This document shows, one piece after another, positions 1 through 12,769 of a stretch of 64,000 bases of DNA. The DNA is taken from the NCBI RefSeq assembly GCF_003369795.1, contig NZ_CP026730.1, positions 1,488,001-1,552,000 on the forward strand, read 5' to 3'. The position numbers and the translations under genes were made by a program. The notes below the pieces were generated by a model that had not been told where the DNA came from, searched no databases, and was given only the letters and a program-made list of their open reading frames with translations. Every line of letters starts with the position of its first letter. The stretch's first letter is position 1. The DNA is from Streptomyces sp. CB09001. Lineage in GTDB: Bacteria; Actinomycetota; Actinomycetes; Streptomycetales; Streptomycetaceae.

Positions 1-202
1 GTCGTTCCACTCGGGGATCAGGTTCCCGAGCGGGCAGCCGTTGTGGCAGAACGGGATGCCGCAGTCCATGCAGCGGCTGGCCTGCTTGCTGATGATCGGC
101 AGCAGGGAGCCGGGGACGTAGACCTCGTTCCAGTCCTTGACGCGCTCGTCGACGGGGCGGGTCCTGGCGACCTCGCGTCCGTGGTTGAGGAAGCCCTTGG
201 GA

Positions 203-210
<8 letters not shown>
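1..210 (-). CDS. gltD: Glutamate synthase small subunit, N-terminal part (cut by window edge)
   Basis: Only the first 70 codons are present; the rest lies beyond the left edge. The product is the beta subunit of NADPH-dependent glutamate synthase, which passes electrons from NADPH through FAD and Fe-S clusters to GltB. The visible part has the cysteine-rich Fe-S motif [14 protein letters not shown] followed by [10 protein letters not shown], typical of the GltD N-terminus. The start is ATG at 210; the first 8 bases overlap the end of gltB, so the two are one operon and probably translationally coupled. The identification follows from the motif and the gltB neighbour. Confidence 0.95.
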
Positions 211-4828
<4,618 letters not shown>

Positions 4829-5148
4829 CGGCTCTCCCGTCGTCGTCATCTGGCATGTGGCAAGTGCCGAGGGACGACGTTGGCCCTCTGCGGTGGGTGC
4901 ATCAGTGGCTGAAAAATTTGGTGCAGGCTACATGATGGATTGGTTCTCGGTAAACGGGACAATCCGTTCCAGCATGCGGACACCGACGGGGTGCGGTGGG
5001 GGTTCCGCACCTGCGGTGGAAGCTATGGCGACCGGGGCGAACAGATCGATGTCCGTCGGTCCGAGGGGAGCGGAAGGGGCGTCGTCGCCCACTCCGCGCG
5101 TGCACGGCAGGCTTCATTGCCCACAGCGCTTACGGCTCATGCCCGGAG

Positions 5149-5175
5149 ATTACGCGCTCGAAACCAGCAAGTAAC
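5149..5175. promoter_or_regulatory. Candidate GlnR-type binding site upstream of gltBD
   Basis: Three pentamers are spaced by exactly six bases: ATTAC at 5149-5153, GAAAC at 5160-5164 and GTAAC at 5171-5175. The actinobacterial nitrogen regulator GlnR binds rows of GTNAC and GAAAC boxes with this spacing. The match was made by eye, and the site lies about 320 bases from the gltB start, further than usual. Confidence 0.35.
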
Positions 5176-5177
5176 GG

Positions 5178-5205
5178 GTACTTATGCGGCCCATCGCATA
5201 AGTAC
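5178..5205. repeat. Perfect 11-bp inverted repeat downstream of the VIT gene
   Basis: GTACTTATGCG (5178-5188) and CGCATAAGTAC (5195-5205) flank a 6-base spacer. The repeat begins 8 bases past the stop codon of the VIT-family gene, so it may be its transcription terminator, although no T-run follows on the minus strand. It is AT-rich against a GC-rich background and adjoins the GlnR-like boxes, so an operator role for gltB is also possible. Confidence 0.5.
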
Positions 5206-5213
5206 GAGCCGGT

Positions 5214-5945
5214 CTATCCTACGGCCGTTCCGAACAGGCTGCCCAGGAGATACGTCACACCGGCCGCCGCACCACCGAGGGCGAGCTGCCGCAGGCCGCT
5301 GTACCACCAGCTGCGGGCCGTGACCTTGGCGACCACCGCGCCGCACAGGAACAGCCCGGCCAGCGCGAGCAGCACGGCGGGCCACAGCGCGCCGGCGCCG
5401 AGCAGGAACGGCAGGACGGGGAGCAGGGCGCCCAGCGCGAAGGATCCGAACGAGGACACGGCCGCGACCGTCGGCGAGGGCAGGTCGGAGGGGTCGATGC
5501 CCAGCTCCTCGCGGGCGTGTATCTCCAGCGCCTGCTCGGGGTCACTGGACAGCTGGCGGGCCACCTCGCGGGCGAGCTCCGGCTCGACGCCGCGCGCCTC
5601 GTAGAGCGCGGCCAGCTCGGCCTCCTCGTCCGCCGGGTGCTTGCGCAGCTCGCGGCGCTCCACGTCCAGCTCGGCCTCGACCAGCTCGCGCTGGGAGGCG
5701 ACGGAGGTGTACTCGCCCGCGGCCATGGAGAAGGCGCCGGCGGCCAGTCCGGCGAGCCCGCTGATCACCACGGTCTGCTGACTCGCCGTACCGCCGGCGA
5801 CGCCGGTCATGAGGGCGAGGTTGGAGACCAGTCCGTCCATCGCGCCGAAGACGGCGGGGCGCAGCCAGCCCCCGTTCACGTCGCGGTGGGTGTGGTTGTC
5901 ACGGTGCGCCTCGTGCAGCGCCGCCTCGGTCTCGATGATGGCCAT
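5214..5945 (-). CDS. VIT1/CCC1 family iron/manganese transporter
   Basis: The 243-residue integral membrane protein belongs to the VIT1/CCC1 family, which moves Fe2+ or Mn2+ out of the cytosol. The first transmembrane segment carries the family pattern FGAMDGLVSNLALMTGVAGG (about residues 33-52). The next has GLAAGAFSMAAGEYTSV, followed by an acidic helical stretch rich in Glu (about 80-130) that corresponds to the cytosolic metal-binding insert. Three hydrophobic segments fill the C-terminal 110 residues. ATG 5945 is the start. It is probably a single-gene unit; an iron-box-like sequence lies about 90 bases upstream. Metal preference cannot be read from the sequence. Confidence 0.88.
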   Translation of the reverse strand: MAIIETEAALHEAHRDNHTHRDVNGGWLRPAVFGAMDGLVSNLALMTGVAGGTASQQTVVISGLAGLAAGAFSMAAGEYTSVASQRELVEAELDVERRELRKHPADEEAELAALYEARGVEPELAREVARQLSSDPEQALEIHAREELGIDPSDLPSPTVAAVSSFGSFALGALLPVLPFLLGAGALWPAVLLALAGLFLCGAVVAKVTARSWWYSGLRQLALGGAAAGVTYLLGSLFGTAVG

Positions 5946-6033
5946 GCGGGTTCCCCCGGGAAGCTAGTCTGGACTCATTCCACTTTTTAACAACACCCAA
6001 TCTACGCCGATCATTTCCGTCCCGCCAGCAAGG

Positions 6034-6052
6034 AAAGGCTGGGCTTACCTGC
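6034..6052. promoter_or_regulatory. Candidate iron box (DmdR/IdeR-like) upstream of the VIT gene
   Basis: The 19-mer here fits the published DtxR/IdeR/DmdR palindrome (TWAGGTWAGSCTWACCTWA) at 14 of 19 positions by hand alignment, with a strong right half, GGCTTACCT. It sits between the divergent VIT and ADP-ribosylglycohydrolase genes, about 90 bases from the VIT start. Iron control of a VIT-type transporter would make sense, but this is inference. Confidence 0.4.
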
Positions 6053-6179
6053 GGTTTTACCTCCCCACACTCATCCGTGATCTTGCCCGCTCATATGTCG
6101 ACCGGGTGACACGGGCCCCGGTTCGGCTGCGGTGCACACCGCACCGGGGACAGATGTGCGGAGGGAGAGGAGAGGCCGC

Positions 6180-7763
6180 ATGGCATCCACCGCCTGCATT
6201 CCCCCGGCCCCCGCGCCGCAGGACGCCGTCGGGCTCCGCGACCGGGCCCGGGGCGCGCTGCTCGGACTGGCCGTCGGGGACGCCCTCGGGGCGCCGGCCG
6301 AGAACATGAAGCCCTCCGAGATCCGCGCCCGCTGGGGCCGCATCACGGGGTACGTGGCCGACCGGCCCGCCGGTACCGACGACACCGAGTACGCGATCTT
6401 CTCTGGCCTGCTGCTGGCCCGCCACGGCAGCGCGCTCACCCAGGCCCATGTGGAGGCGGCGTGGCACGAGTGGATCGCGGACCGCGAGGAGGGCCCGTTC
6501 CGGGGCGCGGGTTTCAGTGAACGCGGCACCCTGGAGAACCTGCGCCGGGGGCTCGCCGCCCCGATCTCCGCCCAGCACCGGCACGCCTGGAGCGACGGAC
6601 TGGCCATGCGGGCCGCGCCGCACGGCGTGTTCGCGGCCGGGCGGCCCGCCGAGGCGGCCCGGCTGGCGGCGATCGACGGCTCGGTCAGCCACGAGGGCGA
6701 GGGCATCTACGGCGGCCAGGCGGTGGCGGCGGGCGTCGCGGCGGCGATGGCCGGGGCGTCGACCGTCGCGGTGGTGGCCTCCGCCCTGGCCGTCGTCCCG
6801 GACGACTCCTGGACGGCGCGCTGTCTGCGCCGCGCGCTGACGGCGGCCCACCGCGGCGAACGCGCGGTGCGGTCCGCGGTGGTCATCGGCGGCTACCCCT
6901 GGACCGACCTGGCCCCCGAGGCGGTCGCCCTCGCCTTCGGCGCGTACGCGGCGGCCGACGGCGACTTCACGGACGCCGTGCTGACGGCCGTCAACATGGG
7001 CCGCGACGCCGACACCACGGCCGCGGTGGCCGGCGCCCTGGCCGGCGCGACCCGCGGCGTCCACGCCATCCCGGCCGCCTGGGCGGACGCGATCGGCCCG
7101 GCCCGCGGCTCCTGCCTGCCGACGATGGCCGGACACCACGTGCTGGAGGTGGCGGACCTGTTGACCCGGGCGGCACGACTGGCTCCGCCGGACCCGGCGC
7201 GGGTGCGGGTTGCCCCGGTGCGGTTCGCCCGGCCCCCCGCGCGGTTGCCGTCCGACCCGGACCGCGTACCGCCGGGCACGGAGGCCCTGCCACCGGCCGC
7301 GGTGCCAACGCCGTCGAACACGGCAACAGCACCACCGGACCCCGAGGAAGCCCCCCGGGCCACGCAACGGGTGGCATACGCCCCGGAGCCCGTACCCGTC
7401 GGCGCGGAAGTCCTGCCACCAAACGCCAGGCCGGCACCGTCGGCACCGGCACCGGCACCACCGGACGCGGAACGGGCACACCGGAACGCGGGACGCGTAC
7501 CGGCGGGCGCGGCCCAGGTGCCGGGCGATGCGCCGTGGGTGCCGGGAATCCCCGGACGAGCACCGCGGGAGGTGGCGGAGACGCCGGTCAGGGAGCCGGT
7601 GCGGGCGACGCGGGGTCCCGGGACGGCTGCACCCGCCGTCCCGGGCGGACCGCCCGCCGACACCCACCCCGGCGGCAGTCGGCCGCCGTCCGACCCGGCC
7701 GCGCACGCACCCGTCCCGGAGGCCCACGCGGCGGGGGCCAACGCGGCGGAGGCAGGGCCGTGA
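6180..7763 (+). CDS. ADP-ribosylglycohydrolase family protein with long Pro/Ala-rich tail (paralogue 1 of 4)
   Basis: The 527-residue protein has an N-terminal DraG/ARH fold (about residues 18-335), a di-metal enzyme family that removes ADP-ribose from modified targets. The opening pattern RGALLGLAVGDALGAP is present. So is the first metal cluster, TDDTE at 66-70, and the second, GRDADT with D276 and D278, so the active site looks intact. From about residue 340 to the end the chain is a low-complexity Pro/Ala/Arg segment of unknown role. ATG 6180 is preceded by GGGAGAGGAGAGG; an in-frame ATG at 6132 lacks such a site. Its stop overlaps the next GTG by 4 bases. The substrate is unknown. Confidence 0.85.
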   Translation: MASTACIPPAPAPQDAVGLRDRARGALLGLAVGDALGAPAENMKPSEIRARWGRITGYVADRPAGTDDTEYAIFSGLLLARHGSALTQAHVEAAWHEWIADREEGPFRGAGFSERGTLENLRRGLAAPISAQHRHAWSDGLAMRAAPHGVFAAGRPAEAARLAAIDGSVSHEGEGIYGGQAVAAGVAAAMAGASTVAVVASALAVVPDDSWTARCLRRALTAAHRGERAVRSAVVIGGYPWTDLAPEAVALAFGAYAAADGDFTDAVLTAVNMGRDADTTAAVAGALAGATRGVHAIPAAWADAIGPARGSCLPTMAGHHVLEVADLLTRAARLAPPDPARVRVAPVRFARPPARLPSDPDRVPPGTEALPPAAVPTPSNTATAPPDPEEAPRATQRVAYAPEPVPVGAEVLPPNARPAPSAPAPAPPDAERAHRNAGRVPAGAAQVPGDAPWVPGIPGRAPREVAETPVREPVRATRGPGTAAPAVPGGPPADTHPGGSRPPSDPAAHAPVPEAHAAGANAAEAGP

Positions 7764-9037
7764 GCCGGGCTCGGGGCGCGGTCGGGGCGACGGGCACCAC
7801 GGCGTACGTCGAAGGGCCCGGTGTGCCGGAGGCGAGCGGGACCAGGGGGAGCGGGCACCGGCCGGGAACCGAGCCGGGGACGGCCGCCGGGTCCCGTGCG
7901 GTGCCGCTCTCCGACCGCGTCGAGGGCCTCCTCCTCGGGCTCGCCGCGGGAGACGCCGCCGGCTGGCCCGCCGCCAGGCACCGGGCCGCCCGCATGCCGG
8001 AGTGGACGCGGCGGCTCACCCGCGAGCTGGACACCTTCGCCGAGCAGAACGCGACGACCACCCTTCCCGTCCCGATCGCCCTGAACCAGCCCCCGGAACC
8101 GCTGCTGCTCGGCCCCTCGGACGACGCCGAGTGGGCGGCGTTCGCCGCGGAGGCCCTTCTGCGGGCAGGCGACGACAGCGTGCTCGGGGACCTGAGCCGG
8201 GACCGCCGGATGCGCGCCGCGATCGACCTGACCTGGAACGCCGTCGCCAGCGAGGTCGCCGCCGCCACGGAACGCGCCCCGGAGGCCGAGTCCGCGGTGC
8301 TGCCGCTGCGCGCCCGCATCTCGGTGCGGGCCGGGCTCGGCAACCTCGCCACCGGGCTGCGTCCGCCCGCCACCGGCCACGACAACCCGCACTACTTCGA
8401 CGACGCCGCCTGCGTGCGGGCCTGCGTCCTCGCCGTCGCCCACCCCGGCGCCCCGCGCCTCGCCGCCGACCTCGCCGAGTTCGACGCCCGCTACACCCAG
8501 GACGGCGACGGCGTGCACGGCGCGCGGGCCATGGCGGCGGCGCTGGCCCGCGCCCTGGACGGCGCCGACGTGGACGCCTGCGTGACGGCCGCGCTCGCCG
8601 AGCTCCCCGAGGGGACGGAGATCGGCCGCAACGCCCGCCAGGCCCTGGCCCTCGCCGCGGACGCGGAGAGCACCTTCGCCCTGGTCCCGCTCCTGGAGCA
8701 CCGCATCGTCGACCACGTCTACAGCTACGGCATCGCCGCCGCCGAGACCGTCCCGGTCGCCCTCGCCCTGGCCACCGCCGCTGGGGGCCGCCTCGCGGAG
8801 GCGGTACCGGCGGCGGCCTGTCTGTCCAGGGTCGCGGACTCCGCCCCGGCGCTGGCCGGCGCCCTCACCGGCGCGCTCGGCGGCGGCGCGTCGATCCCCG
8901 TCTCCTGGCGGGACGCCTGCCGCATCCTGCCCGGCTGCGTACTGCCCCGGCTCACCGGCACCGACCTGGTCGAACTCGCCGGTCTCCTGCACGCCACGCA
9001 ACCGTCCCGACCGGAAGGACGAGGCACCACGCCATGA
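7760..9037 (+). CDS. Divergent ADP-ribosylglycohydrolase-like protein, metal site incomplete (paralogue 2 of 4)
   Basis: The 425-residue protein starts at GTG 7760, inside the stop of the previous gene (GTGA overlap). After about 45 variable residues the DraG opening LLLGLAAGDAAGW appears. The first metal motif survives as SDD (120-122). In the C-terminal motif the usual DXD is V358-A359-D360, so one metal-binding aspartate is missing, although the following LAGALTGALGG matches the family. It may be a pseudoenzyme, a regulatory partner of its neighbours, or an enzyme with altered metal use. Its stop overlaps the next ATG by 4 bases. Confidence 0.75.
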   Translation: MSRARGAVGATGTTAYVEGPGVPEASGTRGSGHRPGTEPGTAAGSRAVPLSDRVEGLLLGLAAGDAAGWPAARHRAARMPEWTRRLTRELDTFAEQNATTTLPVPIALNQPPEPLLLGPSDDAEWAAFAAEALLRAGDDSVLGDLSRDRRMRAAIDLTWNAVASEVAAATERAPEAESAVLPLRARISVRAGLGNLATGLRPPATGHDNPHYFDDAACVRACVLAVAHPGAPRLAADLAEFDARYTQDGDGVHGARAMAAALARALDGADVDACVTAALAELPEGTEIGRNARQALALAADAESTFALVPLLEHRIVDHVYSYGIAAAETVPVALALATAAGGRLAEAVPAAACLSRVADSAPALAGALTGALGGGASIPVSWRDACRILPGCVLPRLTGTDLVELAGLLHATQPSRPEGRGTTP

Positions 9038-10212
9038 CCCCCCTGACCCCGGACCACAGCACCACCGCATCCCTCGACGAGCGCGTCACCGGCGCTCTCG
9101 TCGGCGCGGCCGTCGGCGACGCCCTCGGCGGCCCCGTCGAGGGCTACTCCCCCGAGCAGATCGTCGAACGCCACGGCGGCCGCGTGCACGGCGTCGTCGG
9201 TCCCTGGAACGGCGACACCTGGCGCACCGCACGGCCCATCGCCCCGTACCACAAGGGCGACGGGCACGTCACCGACGACACCCTGATGACGCACGCGCTG
9301 GTCCGGGTCTACGGCACGGTCCGCGACCACCTCGACGCCTACGCGGTCGCCGAGCACCTGGTGCCGGACCTGATCACGAACCCGCGCTGGATCCCGGAAC
9401 TGGAGGCCGAGGCGCTGCCGCTCCAGCGCATCTTCCTCGCGGAGAAGTGGCTGGTCACGCGGATCCACTACGGACACGTGGACCCGCGCGAGGCGGGCAC
9501 CGGCAACATCGTCAACTGCGGCGCCGCGATGTACATGGCCCCGGTCGGCCTGGTCAACGCGGCCCACCCCGCGGCCGCCTACGCCGAGGCGCTGGACGTC
9601 GCGGGCGCGCACCAGTCGTCGTACGGCCGGGAGGCGGCCGGTGTGTTCGCGGCGGCGGTGGCCGCGGCCTGCGCGCCGGGCGCGACCCCGGACTCGGTGG
9701 TCGCCGCCTGTCTGTCCCTGGCGAAGGACGGCACCCGGGCCGCGATCGAGGCCGTGTGCGAGGTGGCCTCGGGACACCCGGACTTCGAGTCGGCGCTGGC
9801 CCCGCTGCGTGCGGCGGTGACCCCGTACGACACGGTGGGCCCCGACTACCGTGCCCCTTCGCTCGGCGCCCGCCGGCCCTCGCGTCTGCACGCGATCGAG
9901 GAACTGCCCGTCGCGCTCGGCATGCTGCTCGTCTCCGGCGGCGACTTCCGGCACGCGGTCCTCGGCGCGGTCAACTACGGCCGCGACTGCGACTCCATCG
10001 CCACCATGGCGGGCGCGCTGGCCGGGGCGCTGGGATCACCGGTGCCGGAGGACTGGGCCAAGACCGTCGCGGAGGCGAGCCGTCTGGACCTGTGGGAACC
10101 GGCGGCTGCGCTCGCCTCGGTCGCGCGGGAGGTCTTCGCGCGTGACGTGCGGCGCCGCCGGGCCCACGAGGAGGCGTTCGCCGCGATCGGGGGCGCGGGA
10201 TGCTCCGACTGA
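9034..10212 (+). CDS. ADP-ribosylglycohydrolase family protein (paralogue 3 of 4)
   Basis: The 392-residue protein has the complete DraG/ARH pattern: VTGALVGAAVGDALGGPVEG near the start, TDDT at 80-83 and GRDCDS with D318 and D320 followed by MAGALAGALG. A conserved AGAHQSSYG segment lies mid-protein. All metal ligands expected for an active hydrolase are present. It starts at ATG 9034, overlapping the previous stop by 4 bases, and its own end overlaps the next gene by 13 bases. It is the most canonical of the four paralogues. Cleavage of an ADP-ribosyl N-glycosidic or O-glycosidic bond is inferred from the family; the target is unknown. Confidence 0.87.
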   Translation: MTPLTPDHSTTASLDERVTGALVGAAVGDALGGPVEGYSPEQIVERHGGRVHGVVGPWNGDTWRTARPIAPYHKGDGHVTDDTLMTHALVRVYGTVRDHLDAYAVAEHLVPDLITNPRWIPELEAEALPLQRIFLAEKWLVTRIHYGHVDPREAGTGNIVNCGAAMYMAPVGLVNAAHPAAAYAEALDVAGAHQSSYGREAAGVFAAAVAAACAPGATPDSVVAACLSLAKDGTRAAIEAVCEVASGHPDFESALAPLRAAVTPYDTVGPDYRAPSLGARRPSRLHAIEELPVALGMLLVSGGDFRHAVLGAVNYGRDCDSIATMAGALAGALGSPVPEDWAKTVAEASRLDLWEPAAALASVAREVFARDVRRRRAHEEAFAAIGGAGCSD

Positions 10213-11597
10213 CCTGGGTCCAGCCCGAGGACCTGATCGGCCACGAGCTGCGCCAGGCACGGCTGGACGGCCGCGACGCGGCGGCGGTCGCGGTCCGCTG
10301 GCGCGCGGCGGGCGGTGGCGGGGCGCCGGCCCGGGCGGGCGCCTCGCCGGGGCCCGCCTCCCCCCTCCTCCGCCGCCTGGCGGAAGACCTCCTGGACGAA
10401 CTGGCCGGCCTGCCCAGTCCCCTGGCGGAGGCCGAGCCGACGGAGTTCGACCGGATCAGGGCACTGTGCCCCGACTGGCCGTCGCCCCGTCCCGCCGCCC
10501 CGGTGTCGCCCGCCCGGCTGGAGGCCGCCTGGCTCGGCCGCGCCGTCGGCTGTCTCCTCGGCAAACCCGTCGAGAAGCTCCCCCTCACCGGTGTCCGGCT
10601 GCTCGGCCGGGCCGCCGGCAACTGGCCCCCGACCGCGTACTTCACCGCCCGGGGCGTCCCCCGCGACCTGCTCACCGCATACCCGTGGAACCGCCGCTCC
10701 GCGCCGACCTCCCTCGCCGAGAACATCGACGGCATGCCGGAGGACGACGACCTCAACTACCCGCTGCTCGACCTTCTGCTCCTGCGGCGCCACGGCAGGG
10801 CCTTCACCACCGACGACGTGGCCCGCGTCTGGCTCGACGAACTCCCGCCCGGCCGCACCTTCACCGCCGAACGCGTCGCCCTGCGCAACCTCCTCACCGG
10901 CCTCGAACCCCCTGACACCGCCCGCCACCGCAACCCCTTCCGCGAGTGGATCGGCGCCCTGATCCGCGCCGACGTGCACGGCTGGACCAACCCGGGCGAC
11001 CCGGGCGCCGCCGCCGAGCAGGCGCATCGCGACGCGACCCTCAGCCACACCGCCAACGGTGTCTACGCGGCCATGTTCGCGGCGGCCGTCATCGCCACCT
11101 CCGCCCCCGCCGACGCACCCGGCGTCCACGCCTGTCTGCGCGCCGGACTCGCGGTCGTACCCCCCGGTTCGCGCCTCGCCGGGGCCGTCCGGCACGCCGT
11201 ACGGCTCGCGGGCGCGCACGACGACTTCGACACGGTCGTGGACCGGCTCCACGCCGTCCACTCCCCGGCCCACCACTGGGTGCACGCCATCCCCAACACC
11301 GCCTTGATCGCCGCCGCCCTCACCCACGCGGACGGCGACTTCACCGGCTCGGTCTCCCGCGTCGTCTCCGGCGGCTGGGACACCGACTCCAACGGCGCCA
11401 CCGCGGGCGGCGTCGCCGGACTGCTCGCCGGCTCCCCCGCCGCGCTGCCCGAGCACTGGACGGCCCCGCTGAAGAACCGCCTCGCCACCTCCGTCGGCGG
11501 CTTCGACGGCACCGGCTTCGACACCCTCGCCCACCTCACCCACCGGGAGGCCACCCGCCCATGCCCGAGCCCGCCGCCCCCGCCGCCCCTCCCCTGA
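10200..11597 (+). CDS. ADP-ribosylglycohydrolase family protein with N-terminal extension (paralogue 4 of 4)
   Basis: The 465-residue protein carries about 105 extra N-terminal residues before the catalytic fold, which opens at LEAAWLGRAVGCLLGKPVEK. The first acidic cluster is EDDD (181-184) rather than TDD. The second is WDTDSNGATAGGVAGLLAG with D394 and D396, so metal binding looks possible. An HTANGVYAAMFAAA segment lies between them. Start ATG 10200 lies 13 bases inside the previous gene; the end runs 37 bases into the CoA-transferase gene, with a proline run at the C-terminus. This belongs to a different subfamily from the other three. Confidence 0.83.
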   Translation: MLRLTWVQPEDLIGHELRQARLDGRDAAAVAVRWRAAGGGGAPARAGASPGPASPLLRRLAEDLLDELAGLPSPLAEAEPTEFDRIRALCPDWPSPRPAAPVSPARLEAAWLGRAVGCLLGKPVEKLPLTGVRLLGRAAGNWPPTAYFTARGVPRDLLTAYPWNRRSAPTSLAENIDGMPEDDDLNYPLLDLLLLRRHGRAFTTDDVARVWLDELPPGRTFTAERVALRNLLTGLEPPDTARHRNPFREWIGALIRADVHGWTNPGDPGAAAEQAHRDATLSHTANGVYAAMFAAAVIATSAPADAPGVHACLRAGLAVVPPGSRLAGAVRHAVRLAGAHDDFDTVVDRLHAVHSPAHHWVHAIPNTALIAAALTHADGDFTGSVSRVVSGGWDTDSNGATAGGVAGLLAGSPAALPEHWTAPLKNRLATSVGGFDGTGFDTLAHLTHREATRPCPSPPPPPPLP

Positions 11598-12769
11598 CCG
11601 GCCTGCGCGTCCTCGACCTCGCCACCCTCTTCGCGGGACCGCTCGCCGCCACCATGCTCGGCGACTTCGGCGCCGAGGTGATCAAGGTCGAGCACCCCAC
11701 CCGGCCCGACCCCTCCCGGGGACACGGTCCCTCGAAGGACGGTGTGGGCCTGTGGTGGAAGCTGCTGGGGCGCAACAAGCGCACGATCACCCTGGACCTG
11801 TCGAAACCCGCCGGGCGCACCACCCTGCTCCGTCTCGCCGCCACCGCCGACGTCGTCGTCGAGAACTTCCGGCCGGGCACCCTGGAGAAGTGGGACCTGG
11901 GCTGGGACGAGCTGTCCGCCGTCAACCCGCGCCTGGTCCTCGCCCGGGTCACCGGCTTCGGCCAGTTCGGACCGTACGCGCGCCGTCCCGGCTTCGGCAC
12001 CCTCGCCGAGGCCATGAGCGGTTTCGCCGCGATGACCGGCGAGCCCGACGCGCCGCCGACGCTGCCGCCGTTCGGCCTCGCCGACTCGATCGCGGCGCTG
12101 GCGACGGCGTACGCCGTGATGACGGCGCTGGCCGCCCGGGAGCGCACCGGCGAGGGCCAGGTCGTCGACATGGCGATCATCGAGCCGATCCTGACCGTGC
12201 TGGGCCCGCAGCCCCTCTGGTACGACCAGCTCGGCCACGTCCAGCCGCGCACCGGCAACCGCTCGCAGAACAACGCCCCGCGCAACACCTACCGCACCGC
12301 CGACGGCACCTGGGTCGCCGTCTCCACCTCGGCCCAGTCGGTCGCCGAGCGGGTGATGCGGCTGGTGGGCCGCCCGGAGCTGATCGACGAGCCCTGGTTC
12401 GCGACGGGCGCCGACCGGGCCCGGCACTCCGACGTGCTGGACGCGGCGGTCGGCGACTGGATCGCCCGGCACTCCCGCGCCGACGTGCTCGCCGCGTTCG
12501 AGAAGGCCGAGGCGGCCGTCGCACCGGTCCAGGACGTGCGGGACGTGATGACCGACCCGCAGTACCGGGCCCTGGACACCCTCACCACGGTCGACGATCC
12601 CGAGCTGGGCCCGCTGCGCATGCAGAACGTCCTCTTCCGGCTCTCCGCCACCCCGGGCGCGATCCGCTGGGCGGGCCGCCCGCACGGCGCCGACACCGAG
12701 GAGGTGCTGACCGGGCTGGGGCTCACCCCGGCCGACGTCAAGGAGCTGCGTGAGGAGGGCGTCGTATGA
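11561..12769 (+). CDS. Family III (CaiB/BaiF) CoA-transferase
   Basis: The 402-residue protein belongs to the class III CoA-transferases, which move CoA between carboxylic acids through an enzyme-bound anhydride. Typical segments are LRVLDLATLFAGPLAATMLG, DFGAEVIKVEHP, NKRTITLDLS and VVVENFRPGTLEKW. The catalytic acid is normally Asp; by hand alignment the equivalent residue here is Glu208 in VDMAIIEP. GGGAGG lies just upstream of ATG 11561, 37 bases inside the preceding gene. The stop overlaps the next ATG by 4 bases. Its place beside a CitE-like lyase suggests activation of a dicarboxylic or hydroxy acid to its CoA ester, followed by C-C cleavage; that is inference. Confidence 0.9.
   Translation: MPEPAAPAAPPLTGLRVLDLATLFAGPLAATMLGDFGAEVIKVEHPTRPDPSRGHGPSKDGVGLWWKLLGRNKRTITLDLSKPAGRTTLLRLAATADVVVENFRPGTLEKWDLGWDELSAVNPRLVLARVTGFGQFGPYARRPGFGTLAEAMSGFAAMTGEPDAPPTLPPFGLADSIAALATAYAVMTALAARERTGEGQVVDMAIIEPILTVLGPQPLWYDQLGHVQPRTGNRSQNNAPRNTYRTADGTWVAVSTSAQSVAERVMRLVGRPELIDEPWFATGADRARHSDVLDAAVGDWIARHSRADVLAAFEKAEAAVAPVQDVRDVMTDPQYRALDTLTTVDDPELGPLRMQNVLFRLSATPGAIRWAGRPHGADTEEVLTGLGLTPADVKELREEGVV

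Larger units (their letters stand above)
4850..5213. other. Gene-free region upstream of gltB
   Basis: This 364-base stretch separates gltB from the VIT-family gene; both point to the minus strand. Near 4910-4950 it is more AT-rich than its surroundings, which suits the gltBD promoter, but I could not fix -10 and -35 boxes. It also holds a GlnR-like row of pentamers (5149-5175) and a perfect inverted repeat (5178-5205), listed separately. Open frames crossing it have poor codon bias and I do not call a gene. Confidence 0.6.
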
